A stretch of 64,000 nucleotides of DNA from Gracilaria gracilis (GCA_030374805.1 JARGSG010000011.1:310001-374000); one strand, 5' to 3'. Positions 1-10,972 are shown, counted from the first letter of the stretch. Numbers and translations: made by a program. The notes: generated by a model not told the origin, from the sequence alone.

Positions 1-2321
1 AAGCCCTTACTATCGTCAACTTCACCGTGCAACTGCAACGGAACCTCACACACGACGCTTCCAGTTGGAGCAATTTGCTGAACGTTAATCGGTGAAGCAA
101 GCCCAAATGCAAACATGTTCTTGTTCATCTGCAGCGCGAAGTCGCCCATCCCTATTTGACTCTGATTATGCAATTCTAGCCCAAGTACATAAGAACCTGA
201 GCTTTTCGAAAACAGTCTTCCCTTGATGGCCAGTCCCTTTCCATGTTCTGCACGAAGCAACTCATCTACACTACCAAATGCCGTTGACTTACTGCCGGGC
301 TTACCAACAAACGTACCCTGACCAAGGTCCTCCATTGCCCCCAACTCTGGTTGACTGGGAGGTGGTAGCGTAGGGGGGCCCGATGAGCCCCCAAGTATAT
401 CTTCCAGGAAGGAGTCACCCACTGGTTGAGAGGCAGCTCCAGAGCCATCTGTTATGGCGGGACAAACTGTCGTCCTCTCCACAGGCTCTTCCACAACTGG
501 ACTTAAACCCAGCAAGTCTTCTTCGGCCATGGCTTCATCTACCTCAGAGGTAAATGGCATTGGCTTTCTTTCGCTCTGAAACAGCGAAGGTGGTTGATGA
601 TAGACGGCTGCTATGGACGATAACGAAGCAAGCAACTCCTTGCCCAACTCTGGCGACACACGAGAATGATTGTGTTCAATTCCCAGCTTATTGCTGAGTA
701 CAATGCTCTGCGCAGTTTCTACTCCGCACTCAAGAAGTCTCTGGTAAACAAAACCCCGGTCACGTAGGTCTATGCTCTCTGAGTCCTCGGTTGCAAATAG
801 AATCATCGCCCGTACTACCTTTTCTGCCTCAGGGCCACGAAGCACAAATGCTTTTAGACAGGCAGTAAGTGTTTGTTGTTGGACGGCTATTGCCTCCTCA
901 TGAATTCCATCAACGATGACGTCCAGCATCGTAACAGCTGACGGTAGACGGTCGGCATGCTCTCCGATGATCCAGACAAGCGCACTTTTCGCTCTTGGGT
1001 CCTCAATATGTTCTGCAGATTCACACAACTGAGGCACGATTTCGTCAAATTGCCTTGGGTAACAACGTAATACGTCTTTCAAAGCGATCGCGACCTCTTC
1101 AGTTAAGTGAGGCATATCCTTCTTGAGCATATCAGAGAATATCTGAACACAATTTCCTGAGAGTTGAGGCAATCTAATAGCAATCTGCGATATGGACGCA
1201 ACTGCCTTTTGGGCGAAGTGCATATCCACCTCTCCTGAATATTCGATCAGTTCAGCCAACACGGTTTCTGCATTTGATTCGTTCGTGAGTCTGACGAGTA
1301 TGTTTAACTTCTCTGTCTTCACGTACAAAGGATCAGCGTAGGATACGAAAAACGCTCGAATATCATTTGAAAACAAACCAGGATGCTCAGTTAAGAGCAA
1401 GCTAAAGTTCCTCAGAGCGACGAACTGTAACTCCGGTTGTACCGTGAGCAAGGATATGAGAGGAGCACCCATTTTCTTGACCAGGAAATCACGCTTCTCA
1501 TGAGAGTCCAGCATCGGCATTAGTCCGATAATTATCTTCACCGCTGCAAGAACGACAGCGGGGTTGGCATGTTGTAAACGCGGCACTATTCTTTCAATCA
1601 TTCGATCTGCCTCCTCCGCCGTAGGAGGCTTGTACGAAGCTATAGCATCCAGTATGAAAACTTGTCCCCATTCTGTGCATTCTGATAAAGCTGAGAGAAA
1701 ACGAGGAACTGTTGAACTGTTTAGAGGTAAAAGGTTAGGGTTATCGGAAGATTCGGCAATTTCACAGAGGGCTGCGACAGCGTTAGAAACAGTCATGGGG
1801 TTCCCATCAGCAAGAAGATTTTGTAATTCGTCTATAAATCCTTCACCCACCGCAAGTGAAGGATTGGTATCGTAAAGTTTCGCCACGCAGACTGCTGCTG
1901 TCTTCCTAACATAGGGATCTGCATCGTGGAGCGCAGAATGTAGGGGATCACAAAGATACTCTGTTATTTTCTCGAGCGGTATTAAAGCCATGGTGCGTAT
2001 TGCAAGGGCCCGAATAAGTGGGTTATGATCTCCTGCATCCTTGATGAAGGTGTTCACGATTAAAATGGAAAGGTCTGGCTTGGATTGCGCATAGTTAATT
2101 ATGTACAGGTAAACTAACTTCTTCATTGACAAATCGCCTGCTGTGTTCTTGACGACATCAGTGAATAAAGAGGATACATCGCGCCCAAGCGTCATAGCCG
2201 CGACTGTGCGTTTCAGAGCATTCTTGCGTTCCTTCGTGGTAGTAGCGTTTAGCGCCTGACGAAGTTCGTGAAGCTCCCCCTTGCGTCCCCCAGTCTGGAA
2301 CATTCGACCATCTGGAGCCAT
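1..2321 (-). CDS. Beta-adaptin, large beta subunit of the AP-1/AP-2 clathrin adaptor (C-terminus beyond window)
   Basis: Read from the ATG at 2321-2319, one uninterrupted frame of 773 codons runs to the left edge. It begins MAPDGRMFQTGGRKGELHEL and carries the adaptin N-terminal trunk (armadillo-like helical repeats, about residues 10-580), including the typical KKLVYLYIINYAQ stretch near residue 60. An acidic hinge with an EEDLLGL clathrin-box-like motif follows at about residue 600. From about residue 700 the start of the ear domain is visible, with NKNMFAFGL close to the edge. The family forms the clathrin adaptor shell at the trans-Golgi, endosomes or plasma membrane and binds cargo dileucine signals. 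Red algae and other protists often use one beta subunit for AP-1 and AP-2; which one this is cannot be told here. No intron is visible. Confidence 0.92.
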   Translation of the reverse strand, partial: MAPDGRMFQTGGRKGELHELRQALNATTTKERKNALKRTVAAMTLGRDVSSLFTDVVKNTAGDLSMKKLVYLYIINYAQSKPDLSILIVNTFIKDAGDHNPLIRALAIRTMALIPLEKITEYLCDPLHSALHDADPYVRKTAAVCVAKLYDTNPSLAVGEGFIDELQNLLADGNPMTVSNAVAALCEIAESSDNPNLLPLNSSTVPRFLSALSECTEWGQVFILDAIASYKPPTAEEADRMIERIVPRLQHANPAVVLAAVKIIIGLMPMLDSHEKRDFLVKKMGAPLISLLTVQPELQFVALRNFSLLLTEHPGLFSNDIRAFFVSYADPLYVKTEKLNILVRLTNESNAETVLAELIEYSGEVDMHFAQKAVASISQIAIRLPQLSGNCVQIFSDMLKKDMPHLTEEVAIALKDVLRCYPRQFDEIVPQLCESAEHIEDPRAKSALVWIIGEHADRLPSAVTMLDVIVDGIHEEAIAVQQQTLTACLKAFVLRGPEAEKVVRAMILFATEDSESIDLRDRGFVYQRLLECGVETAQSIVLSNKLGIEHNHSRVSPELGKELLASLSSIAAVYHQPPSLFQSERKPMPFTSEVDEAMAEEDLLGLSPVVEEPVERTTVCPAITDGSGAASQPVGDSFLEDILGGSSGPPTLPPPSQPELGAMEDLGQGTFVGKPGSKSTAFGSVDELLRAEHGKGLAIKGRLFSKSSGSYVLGLELHNQSQIGMGDFALQMNKNMFAFGLASPINVQQIAPTGSVVCEVPLQLHGEVDDSKG

Positions 2322-2859
2322 GATAGCCGACTAATGATTGCAAATGATCCTGAGATAGAATTCGAGTTTGTCTTAGTGTTGCTCGTACAATGAGCTTCCT
2401 GAGCGTCCGTTACGAAAGATAAAGAGACCGTACGTTTAACGATTGTGCTGGGAAGAAGAAGTTCATTATTATCAGTTTTGGGTATGAGAGATAAAAGGAT
2501 AGCCAGAGGAAGAAGTCCTTACACGCAGAGGCATGTTACCTTCTATCTACTCAGGAATCTATCTACCAAGGGTAGATTTACAGAGGTTGGAAGAGGGCCA
2601 AGACGCGAACACGAGTAGGAGCTGGACAGCTGTGTGCTGATGGTCATCAAAATAAACCGTCACTGCTGAGCGTTGGTCCTGGTGGGCGCCACTGGCGTGG
2701 GCGTGCATGTGTATTAAACCTGTTGACGTCCACACCTCACTCCCAATATCTAGTCTAGCATCTAGATACCACATTTATCTACTCGCTGAACCTTTCGTAT
2801 TCCCGAAAAGGCTCTCCATGTCTCTGGGGACTGAACCCCAACTGGCTCGCTAGTCTGGT
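2322..2859. other. Intergenic, probable divergent promoter region
   Basis: This 538 bp gap lies between the divergently transcribed beta-adaptin and DSC3-like genes, so it probably holds both promoters. Short overlapping ORFs here have no recognisable domain. I saw no clear TATA box or repeat. Confidence 0.5.
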
Positions 2860-3690
2860 ATGGTAACGAACATGCCAGACCATGAACAAGACGAAAAGCC
2901 TGCCGTCCAACATGTGCGCGTTGGCCTTCCAGGCGGCACCGTCCACGACTTCGAGCTGCCGTTGGACGCAACTTTGTCGGACGTAGCCAACCGTATAGTG
3001 GAAGCCGAGAACCTGGACGAGCACGCGGTCAAAATTAGACTAATAAGCGCGGGAAAACTCTTCTCGGACTTCTCACTGCCCGTGCGCGAAATCGTTGGCG
3101 ATGGTGACTTCATCCATTGCGCGGTGTCACAAAGAGAAAATGAAGCAGATGGATCCCAAGAGCGCGACGAAAGTGAAGACGGAACTCCACTTCGTGACAC
3201 AAACCTTGTGTTCGAAGCAATTGATACATACAGAGGTGTAAGTGTTATTATTCCAGAGCAAACAGCCCTAGCGTCGGACAGGCTCATGGAAGCAGGGTTT
3301 TCTGCGGAAGAAACACGCTTGATACTTCGCCACTTTCAGATTCTTCAACGTCATGCGCGACGTGGCAGACCACCCATAGGAGATATTGAAGAGGGCGGTC
3401 AAAGAGCTGAAATGGATATTGATGACAATGGTGATCTCATTACAAGATTGAGACGACCTCATGCAGAACCAAGGTCAATGTTGACATCAGGTGTGGAAGG
3501 TACCAATGCGGACTTTCTCATGGGATGTATATTCGGATATCTTCTCGGTATTATCGTGCTAGTACTCCTTTTGGACAACAGCGCAACACGTCGCTGGCGT
3601 GTTGGGCTGATTGCTGGCGTGGCAACAAATTGTGCTTTTGGTGTTCTTCGGACCAGTCTACGTCTCAACAATTCCTTCTCGGCAACCTAG
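2860..3690 (+). CDS. DSC3-like ubiquitin-like-domain membrane protein
   Basis: The 276-residue protein has an N-terminal ubiquitin-like fold (about residues 16-90, with a hydrophobic strand pattern and GKLFSDF before an FIHC strand). A linker rich in E, D and R follows. A small helical motif, GFSAEETRLILRHFQ (about 147-161), resembles the conserved C-terminal module of fungal DSC E3 ligase subunit 3. Two hydrophobic segments near the C-terminus (about 221-240 and 250-266) would anchor it in the membrane. In that family the protein works with an ER/Golgi ubiquitin ligase; that role here is inferred from domain order only. A second ATG four codons downstream could be the true start. It converges with the Nup133-like gene, leaving 237 bp between them. 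Confidence 0.65.
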   Translation: MVTNMPDHEQDEKPAVQHVRVGLPGGTVHDFELPLDATLSDVANRIVEAENLDEHAVKIRLISAGKLFSDFSLPVREIVGDGDFIHCAVSQRENEADGSQERDESEDGTPLRDTNLVFEAIDTYRGVSVIIPEQTALASDRLMEAGFSAEETRLILRHFQILQRHARRGRPPIGDIEEGGQRAEMDIDDNGDLITRLRRPHAEPRSMLTSGVEGTNADFLMGCIFGYLLGIIVLVLLLDNSATRRWRVGLIAGVATNCAFGVLRTSLRLNNSFSAT

Positions 3691-3927
3691 CGTATCTTGG
3701 ATCAGTGCGCATGTTCATGACTCCATGGTAAGACGTTGATGACAAAACACGCCAGAGATTTTACAAAACGGTTCCCACAAGACCGAAGGACCTCACCTTA
3801 AAGAAATATCATAGAATAGTTCTTCGAAGTCTGAACTTGGGTTGTGTTTAGGGCAGAGTTTTCTTCACATTAACGATGAGTGCGCCTTTCAAAGACTTGA
3901 GGCGAGCTCCACCATCAAACATTCATG

Positions 3928-6900
3928 TTACACCAAAGCAGCACCCTCAGATTTGGCTAATGCTACTGCCGTCCGTACCAATCGGTTTACTTCCTCTGCG
4001 CAACCACTTGCCACAAACTCACTATCCTTGAGGCTCCCATGATCAATTACATCTAGAACAGCATTGGACGTGAGTTCAGATTCTTGAACAGCTTTGAAGA
4101 GCGCAGTGTCTATGAGTTTTTCACGGATGCTAACATCGCTCATGGTCGACATACTTTCAGCAAGTGGTATCCACACAGCACTCTGGCGTTCAACACAACG
4201 TCTCCACACATAATCTCCAAGCTCCGTCGCGGTCAAGTCACCTATGGTCTCACATACCTCTACAACACGCAACGCCTCCACTACCCGTTTTGCGAGGCTA
4301 TGGCTATCAGTAGATGACTCCTCTATTATGTGACGTACAAGTTCTGCTCCGTGCATTAGAGCATCATGACTTGGACTAAATTCCTCCTGAACTGATATCA
4401 TAAACAAGCGAGCAATCATGACACTTAATTTGTCGGCCTGATCTGGGTTACAATGCCCTTGCTCTTTCTCAACTGCCTGCAGGGCCAGCTTTGCAATGCT
4501 GCATAGGCTGAATGAACTTGCTCTTGAGCCTTTCTTCTGCGGCACGCTGACACTGTTGACTTGCTTCAAAAGTGAGTTAATGCCTTCGGCGAAGTTGCCA
4601 GTAGAAAACCAATGCATCCAAGATAGGTTTGAAAACTGTTCACGGTCTTTCCTCAGGTATTCCGAAAGTAGCAAAGTTAGACGTTCCGAGCGGTTGTCTG
4701 TGCGAGTGGTGTCTGATTCAGCTGCGATACTTGACGCACCGCTTAACAAAAGATTGATCTCACCCCTCCGTTCAAGCCATCTGAACGCGTAGAAGGCAAA
4801 CTCGTCTCCAAATTTCTGCAGTGTATTCTCCATAAAGGTCTCAAAATCCTTCTCATTCACCCTCAAGGAAAGCATTGTCCCAAAGTCCCCATACTTAGCC
4901 GCAAGACGGAACGCCTCATCATTCAAATCATACTGTCGCAGTTTGTCGAGAGCCTTTCGCACTTCACGACCCCATTCACTTGTTTCGAGATCCAAATCAG
5001 TTCTTCGTCGCTTCTGAGCATTATTTCTCGTGAATGGCTCTTCAGAAACATATATTTCGCGGGCGAGTCGCGATGGAGAACTTCGCAGATATTCATCGAC
5101 AACTTTCGTGGTCGCATTCAGAATGGGTCGTTTCTCCGAAGGGGGAGTTCGTCGAGAGTAAAACAAAGCAGATTCTGTAATATTCCATAGTACATCACGG
5201 GAGCTTCTACTGTCACAAACCCAGTTCTCGATACGGTTCATGTCGTCTCGGTCACTAGAAAAGAGTTCATAGTTTTCTTCCCTCGCATCTAACGAACCTT
5301 GAACAACACAAGCTGCTGCCTCACATGAGCGCAAAATAATGCGCCTCATTTCTGCTCTGAATGACACTGATTCTACGACTTGCAACTCATCCGAATCTTT
5401 GGCATCCTTCTGGAGCTTCGACAACTCATCCTTCATGCTGCGATAGAGCGTCGGAAGAAAGCGATGAAATTCGTGAGGATATCTGTACAGCCACGTCAAA
5501 TCAAGGGTGAGGGAAGACGGAGTACTTCTTCCTACCTCTTTCCCAAGTAAACGAAATACGCGTTGTAAGATTTTCGAGTCACAATGCTCTGCTCTATTAT
5601 TTGCATTGGGTTCGGTACCTGAGGTAGGTTTAAGGGCGGAACTGTCGTGACCGTCCTGGTCAACAGAAGCTAATGAATTTTCCAATCTTCGCAAGCATGC
5701 TGCCGATGCAAGCATTTCGTTGTCTGCTAGAACCTGAGTTCGGCATGAAATGTTCATGGCATCCCAAAGCCGATCTTCCGCAATTGATGGGGCATTAGGA
5801 CGAATCTGGGAAAACAGCTCTCCATCAGCCAACATGAGCAGGTAAGTACTGTGGCTTCTCTGCCTCTTGTCCAGATCAGTATCGACGAGGAGTGATATTG
5901 GATCTCTATCTGAATCTCGATCAGAAGTGATTATTCGACGACTGGCCTCTTGTATGAGTTTGCTCAATGCTTCCTCTAATTTAAACCCATTCAGAGAGTT
6001 CACAAGACCCCGAAGGCTAGCTTTTGAGGCCCCTCTCTGGCCGACTTTGAACTGCAGGAAAGCTCTCCAGAGAATGATTTCCGATGCGCGAATAGAATCG
6101 TGTTTTCTTGGGTCTTCTGCAATATCCATGCTGATTGGGGCTGGGACCGAAGATGATGCAACCCATACGCCAGCTGGATGCAAGCACGCAGTCACACCGC
6201 CTTTCGTGGCTGCATCGGGCATGCAGTGCGAAGCATCCACGAAAGCTAAGACTTTTGTGCAATACTCAATGGGTGTGCTTCCTCTAACCTGTCCCTCGTT
6301 AGGAACGCCACGCGCCACAGATAACCAGGCGAGGATGTGACTTTCCTCTAGATAAAGATACGCAGTGTCGCCGGAAACAACCATGAAACAAAGCGAATCA
6401 TTTTGAGAATCAATATCCCGGATTGGTTCTTGCAACTCAACACGTTGCGGTATATCGGAGTGTCTCACATCAAAGCAAATAATCTGACGGGTGTGAGTAG
6501 TTTGAGACCAACTCTTCACTAGAACAACAAGCGTACCATCACTCGTTATACCACTGCTTTCGACTCGATTGCGAGTATCTCGACCTGGAATGAAATCAGA
6601 CACGTTAAATGACCATAGCAATCCGCGGGTGCCCCATTTTTCAATCTCCCCCCCAGCTCGCACTAAGACAGCAAAATCTTTGACATAGCCAGTAGCAACG
6701 ATTTCATGTATACCTGTGCCGCGTATCCAGCTATCATCCCTTCCGCCAATTCCGATGCTAATTGAGCGGATAGCGGAATAAAATGCAGATCCAAACCGCA
6801 GTGACGAACGATCTTTGTGTATACCTTGCTGCAGTGGCCGAACTTCCAAACGCGCTGCTCGCAGCGAAACAATGGCGGCACTATTCCGAGAACCAAAAAC

Positions 6901-7377
6901 AAACAAAGCTTTGGCTTTGGGAACGTGAACGACCTCAAGTGCGACACAATCGTCGGCGCCTGATGAATGAATCAGAGAAGGAAGTACGCGAATTTCTTGG
7001 CAAGTTGGAACGCCAGAGGACATAACAGATAGTCGGCGAAACACACGCAGGACGCCATCTGCGGACAAAACAGCGAGTCCGACATATTGAACTACGTCGC
7101 AGCGTGGTTCGGGAAGCCAAACAGACAATGCGGGCGCTCGTTCCTGAGAAAAAGCTTGAAGAGGAATGGAAACAGAATCCAGTTCCGGGCCTGCAGCAAT
7201 GCCAAATAGCAGCGCCTGCGACGCGGCATTCGCAATGACGGCAAACCCGGCGACTGCCGCAACCGATATAGGGCCAACTGGATGGTCTGAGATTAAGTCT
7301 TCAACATCGGGAGGATAATCCGCACTGGCAACATGTGCGAACGAGCCCATCGCCGCCCACAGATGCAATACAGTCAC
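3928..7377 (-). CDS. Nup133-like nucleoporin
   Basis: One open frame of 1149 codons. The first 450-500 residues look like a beta-propeller (alternating short hydrophobic strands, no enzymatic motif) and the rest is helical. In the helical part, AAKYGDFGTMLSL, an F-AFYAFRWLERRG stretch and LSWMHWFSTGNFAEG (all within about residues 800-980) match the conserved region of Nup133, the propeller-plus-solenoid subunit at the tip of the Y complex of the nuclear pore. The length agrees with the family (about 1150 residues). Either Met1 or Met10 could be the start. No intron is visible. Nup155 has a related architecture and is the main alternative, but the helical motifs fit Nup133 better. Confidence 0.75.
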   Translation of the reverse strand: MTVLHLWAAMGSFAHVASADYPPDVEDLISDHPVGPISVAAVAGFAVIANAASQALLFGIAAGPELDSVSIPLQAFSQERAPALSVWLPEPRCDVVQYVGLAVLSADGVLRVFRRLSVMSSGVPTCQEIRVLPSLIHSSGADDCVALEVVHVPKAKALFVFGSRNSAAIVSLRAARLEVRPLQQGIHKDRSSLRFGSAFYSAIRSISIGIGGRDDSWIRGTGIHEIVATGYVKDFAVLVRAGGEIEKWGTRGLLWSFNVSDFIPGRDTRNRVESSGITSDGTLVVLVKSWSQTTHTRQIICFDVRHSDIPQRVELQEPIRDIDSQNDSLCFMVVSGDTAYLYLEESHILAWLSVARGVPNEGQVRGSTPIEYCTKVLAFVDASHCMPDAATKGGVTACLHPAGVWVASSSVPAPISMDIAEDPRKHDSIRASEIILWRAFLQFKVGQRGASKASLRGLVNSLNGFKLEEALSKLIQEASRRIITSDRDSDRDPISLLVDTDLDKRQRSHSTYLLMLADGELFSQIRPNAPSIAEDRLWDAMNISCRTQVLADNEMLASAACLRRLENSLASVDQDGHDSSALKPTSGTEPNANNRAEHCDSKILQRVFRLLGKEVGRSTPSSLTLDLTWLYRYPHEFHRFLPTLYRSMKDELSKLQKDAKDSDELQVVESVSFRAEMRRIILRSCEAAACVVQGSLDAREENYELFSSDRDDMNRIENWVCDSRSSRDVLWNITESALFYSRRTPPSEKRPILNATTKVVDEYLRSSPSRLAREIYVSEEPFTRNNAQKRRRTDLDLETSEWGREVRKALDKLRQYDLNDEAFRLAAKYGDFGTMLSLRVNEKDFETFMENTLQKFGDEFAFYAFRWLERRGEINLLLSGASSIAAESDTTRTDNRSERLTLLLSEYLRKDREQFSNLSWMHWFSTGNFAEGINSLLKQVNSVSVPQKKGSRASSFSLCSIAKLALQAVEKEQGHCNPDQADKLSVMIARLFMISVQEEFSPSHDALMHGAELVRHIIEESSTDSHSLAKRVVEALRVVEVCETIGDLTATELGDYVWRRCVERQSAVWIPLAESMSTMSDVSIREKLIDTALFKAVQESELTSNAVLDVIDHGSLKDSEFVASGCAEEVNRLVRTAVALAKSEGAALV

Positions 7378-7793
7378 AGAGGAAGGCAGTCAGGAATTGC
7401 AAGCGACCCCCTAATTAGATACTGGCAGGGAAGGAGGAAGGTTCCGTATGGCGATGGGGGTTTCACTTTCGCCGAGTTTTTCTGTCTACACTAGAGCTTT
7501 GTTTCAGTTAGTATGTTTGTAGACAGTTGGTCGCAAATATTCGAAACGAGGGTGGTGTTTTAAAAAATAACCAAATCTTCGAGAAAGTACTGTACTACTT
7601 CAAATAAACTAAATACAGAACAATTTAAAATTAACCTAGGCAAATATTCAAAAAAAAGGCGCCAACACAGTGGGTGCAGAACTACATTGCACCCTCAGTA
7701 AAGACCCGAGACTTTCCAAGAACACTCAGTGTTTTACAGAGATTATAATACCCTCCATACCGTATAATCTCGTACTGTCAACAAAACATAAAT
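7378..7793. other. Intergenic: upstream of Nup133-like gene and left part of a DNA transposon
   Basis: AT-rich sequence with no gene. It holds the presumed Nup133 promoter on the right-to-left strand and, towards 7793, the 5' flank of the decayed transposase. I could not find a convincing terminal inverted repeat pairing with sequence beyond 8930. Confidence 0.4.
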
Positions 7794-8930
7794 ATGGCCC
7801 TTTCTCAAGATGCAACTACTGCTGCGCTCCGAATTCTGGGAGACACTGCTGCTGAACGCGCGGCAGAAATCAACCGCTACTCCACACCACATGAGGCAAC
7901 TGACAAAGAAACAGACTCAAACAGTCCTGTCTTCAATTCTTTCTACCAAAATGGAGACAATTAAAGCATACTCCTTATGACCAACTTCACAAGTGTCGAG
8001 TTTGAAAAGGTATATCTTTTTCTTGTCTGTCACATTAATACACACTGCAATGTAGGTCGTGGCAAGAAATGCAAATATAGAGGCGAAGACACGTTGTTCA
8101 TGACTTTATCAGTACTCAAACACGCCGGGCAGTTGGAGTATATGGCAACAATGTTCGAAATCAAAGCTCCTACATGTGAAAAAATGGTGGTCACATTTGT
8201 GAAGCTCATTGCCATGTACGCATATGAACGCTTTGTGTAGGAACTGACGGAAAAATATACTATCAAACTTTTGCACGAAAAGAAGAAAGAGTTCAAAAAC
8301 TACCCATACGCTTTGTATGCTACAGATGTTACCTTTCAGCAAACCAACCGCCCTACTGGAAATTTACAGGAAGCCAAGTTATATTATAGTGGAAAGCATA
8401 AGCTCTACGGGTACAAGGTTGAAGTTAGTGTGTTGCCCAATGGGTGTGCTACTGACTGTATCTCACATGTGCCGGGCTCTATAGCGGACATTGATTTGTT
8501 AACCCGCAATTTGGGTTATCATAAGACTGCGCTACGTAAGACGGAAGAGGAAAAAAATAATACACAGGATGATGGGCTGCACAGCGAGCGGTATCCCGAC
8601 AGCTGGGCTTTAATTATGGGCAAAGGATATCAGGGAGCACTTGAAATGCTTCGGGCTATTCTACGTACGAAAAAACCTCCGAATGCGCAACTGTCGTCAC
8701 AAGAGCGCCGTGACAACAAGGATGTGGCTAGCGACCGTATAATTGTAGAGAATTACTTCGGGCGTTGCTGCTCTCTTTGGTCTCTGGTTTCCTCCAAGTA
8801 CCGCTGGAAGGAAAAGAGCTATGACTACTTCTTTCATTTGGCCGTTGCACTAACTAACATGCATGCTAAATGGCATCTGCTTCGCGCAGAGGATGGGGAA
8901 TTTTATAGGAAGTATAAGTCTAGGCTTTAA
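7794..8930 (+). pseudogene. Harbinger/IS5-like DDE_4 transposase, decayed
   Basis: One plus-strand frame from the ATG at 7794 to the stop at 8930 encodes about 378 codons and is interrupted only by in-frame stops at 7962-7964 (TAA) and 8238-8240 (TAG). The largest open part (8271-8930, 219 aa) has the catalytic-core pattern of DDE_4 transposases: ALYATDVTFQQ (first Asp), SGKHKLYGYKVEVSVLPNG, PGSIADIDLL (second Asp) and a late VENYFGR (Glu). From memory, a family widespread in oomycete genomes has very similar motifs. The upstream part (MTNFTSVEFEKVYLF, VLKHAGQLEYMATMF) fits the helical N-terminal domain of the same family. It is probably an old copy, since two stops but no frame change have accumulated. 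Confidence 0.85.
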
Positions 8931-10675
8931 TCAATCGGAGCGGAAATCTCAGAAAAGCGGCGCACGTCACTGCGTCTCTATCGTGAGCGGAAGAAGCGCC
9001 GCCTTGAGGTGGACTTTCGTTCTATGGTTCCTTTGTACGCCCCCTTCCCCGATAACGACCATGAGGGTATGTGAGAGGCGGGGTGCACCGTCCATAAATA
9101 GTACAGAAACACCAAATCTCTTCCACTTCTACTGCCTTGCATACCTTCTGCGCCATGCGCAAACACTCTTCGCTCTCCTTAGTCTCCCGACCAACAGCTC
9201 CTGTGACCATATGAACTTCGTCCCGCGACGAGGCGAAGACCAGCAACGGCCCTGGCTGGCAGTGCTGACGCCACCATCAGCCGCCATTTGATGAAGTTTG
9301 GTGGCAGCACCAGTAGCCATGGAGGCCACCCGGCTCAACGCGGGAGACGCGTGGCTGGTGAGCTCGAGGGCGCTGTGGAAGGCCGGGGGCTGGGGGGGTT
9401 CTTCGACCAAAATTCCACGACGGCGATGGCAGCGGTAGCGGCGGCGCGCGAAAGCGGCGGCGTGACAGCGAACGACAGCAGCGCGACGCTCATCATATAT
9501 CAGGAGCAGCAGAGCGATGCAAAAGAAGAACCAGCACCAGACGGAGCGGAAGCAGAGCCGCAAAGTTGCAGAACGCCAGACTACCGGCGCAATATGTAGC
9601 GCCGCGCAGCGCGCGCACAGGCGCCGGCGTACCGGTTATGAGCCGAATGTATGCGCACAGGCGCCGGCGTACCGGTTATGAGCCGAATGTGTGCGCACGC
9701 GCGCACCTGGCCTGTGACGGGCGGCGGCGAGGCGGGTGCCAGCGGCGCGCTACACGCGCTTGACGCCCGTAGGCCCCTGAACAAGTTGCGGGGGTCTCTC
9801 TGCGTGCCAGTTGGCTGCCGTTAGGCAGTTATTGCAAACCTCGCAAGCGCGTGTAATGCACAACCACCACCACCCGCTACCAGCACCAATGCGGGGGCGG
9901 CGTCGACGAGAACTGCGGTTATGGTGCGACGCGGGCAACGCCGTTATCGGGCCCACACCGTTTTCCCAGTGAGCAGCGGTGGCAGGTGAGGGGCCACCTT
10001 TGCGACGAAAAAACCCTTATAACGTGAGAAGGCGCGCGGGTGCTTAAAGAGCTGTCGCAGGCGAAGGTAGTAGTGGTGGCAGGCGGCGGTAGTCGTGGAA
10101 CCTTTTCCACAATATCCCTTGTCAACGAACCTGCCGGATCTCGAGCTTTCGGAACCGGTGAGATTTCTTTGGAGTTGGGATTTTGTTCTACGTAGCCAGT
10201 GAGCCGCGTTGGAGAGCTCGGCGATGGCCTACTTTGACGTACATCTCTAGTGTTCTCAGAGGTACCTTTGCGCCAAGAATGGCGGCGACCGACGGTGGGA
10301 TTAGGCCCGTGGTTGTCCTTTGCTGCTGGTGATTGACATGGCGTTGTTTTAGCAGCCACTCGTGTTGAACCTCTGTTATCGTCATCAAGTTTCTTCTTCT
10401 TCCCTACAGGCTTCTTGCGCGACTCGGTGCCCCGCGTTCTTGCCTTTTCCACCATGTTCTTAATTGATACCAATGCCCACTTTGAGAAAAGAAAACAGGG
10501 AAGACAAAGAGATTGGAGATTAAGGGAGATTTGGAGAACGGTGTGAAAGAGCGAGGATGGTTGGACATGGAAGGGAGTATGATGAATGGAATAGCGGAAT
10601 CAATAACGCTCAGTTTACAGAACCTCTGTAAATTATTGGAAACTACAAATCGTGCAGCTATACAAAGGGAGTTGC
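8931..10675. other. GC-rich stretch without a confident gene
   Basis: Several overlapping ORFs occur on both strands but none has a recognisable domain. A minus ORF at 9129-9563 begins with a hydrophobic segment (FFFCIALLLLIY) that could be a signal anchor. A plus ORF at 9288-9599 overlaps it. A minus ORF at 9919-10473 (184 aa) has a lysine-rich start and a serine/proline-rich body. At most one member of each overlapping set could be real. High GC content alone would lengthen chance ORFs here. Confidence 0.4.
9613..9698. repeat. Tandem repeat, about 2.2 copies of a 40 bp unit
   Basis: Two almost identical units begin at 9613 and 9653, each starting GCGCACAGGCGCCGGCGTAC, followed by a partial third GCGCAC. 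They differ at one base near the unit end. Some of the overlapping short ORFs here exist only because of this repeat. Confidence 0.9.
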
Positions 10676-10797
10676 CTATAGGCCTCGCAACCACTCCTCG
10701 TCCTCAGTGGGATCAAGAGTGAGAACCCAGTCCCAATTGTACTCGGCACCATAACTGACAGAGAGCTCCTCACCAACTTCTATCTGTCTCTGCTGCC
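10676..10797 (-). pseudogene. SET-domain C-terminal fragment
   Basis: Read on the minus strand, this piece encodes QIEVGEELSVSYGAEYNW followed by an acidic tail. It lines up with VEVGEELFADYGIEYTWG, the end of the SET domain of the methyltransferase-SET gene at 26-29 kb. The GEEL-x-YG-x-EY pattern is the typical end of the SET fold (catalytic Tyr region). Only this terminal part is present. Its upstream side runs straight into the palindromic repeat family, so the rest of the gene was probably lost during rearrangement. Confidence 0.6.
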
Positions 10798-10838
10798 ACG
10801 TATGACATTTACACAGGTTTGCCAGAAACAGCGCGTTG

Positions 10839-10911
10839 GGACAGCGGACCAAGGTGGCTTGGCGCTTCATCGGTGCACCGATGAAGCGCCACGACACCCG
10901 GGTCCGCTGTC
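10839..10911. repeat. Palindromic repeat, copy 1
   Basis: Outer arms GGACAGCGGACC and GGTCCGCTGTC, inner arms GGCGCTTCATCGGTG and CACCGATGAAGCGCC. The whole sequence of about 73 bp can fold on itself. Confidence 0.9.
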
Positions 10912-10972
10912 AACGGCGCGCCGGTGGTGCCACGTATGCCACTACCACAGGTTTGCCACACACGGGGCGTTC

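Noticed and set aside
9129-9599. Overlapping ORFs on both strands in the GC-rich stretch, one with a hydrophobic start
   Set aside because: No domain; opposite-strand ORFs of similar length are expected from high GC alone.
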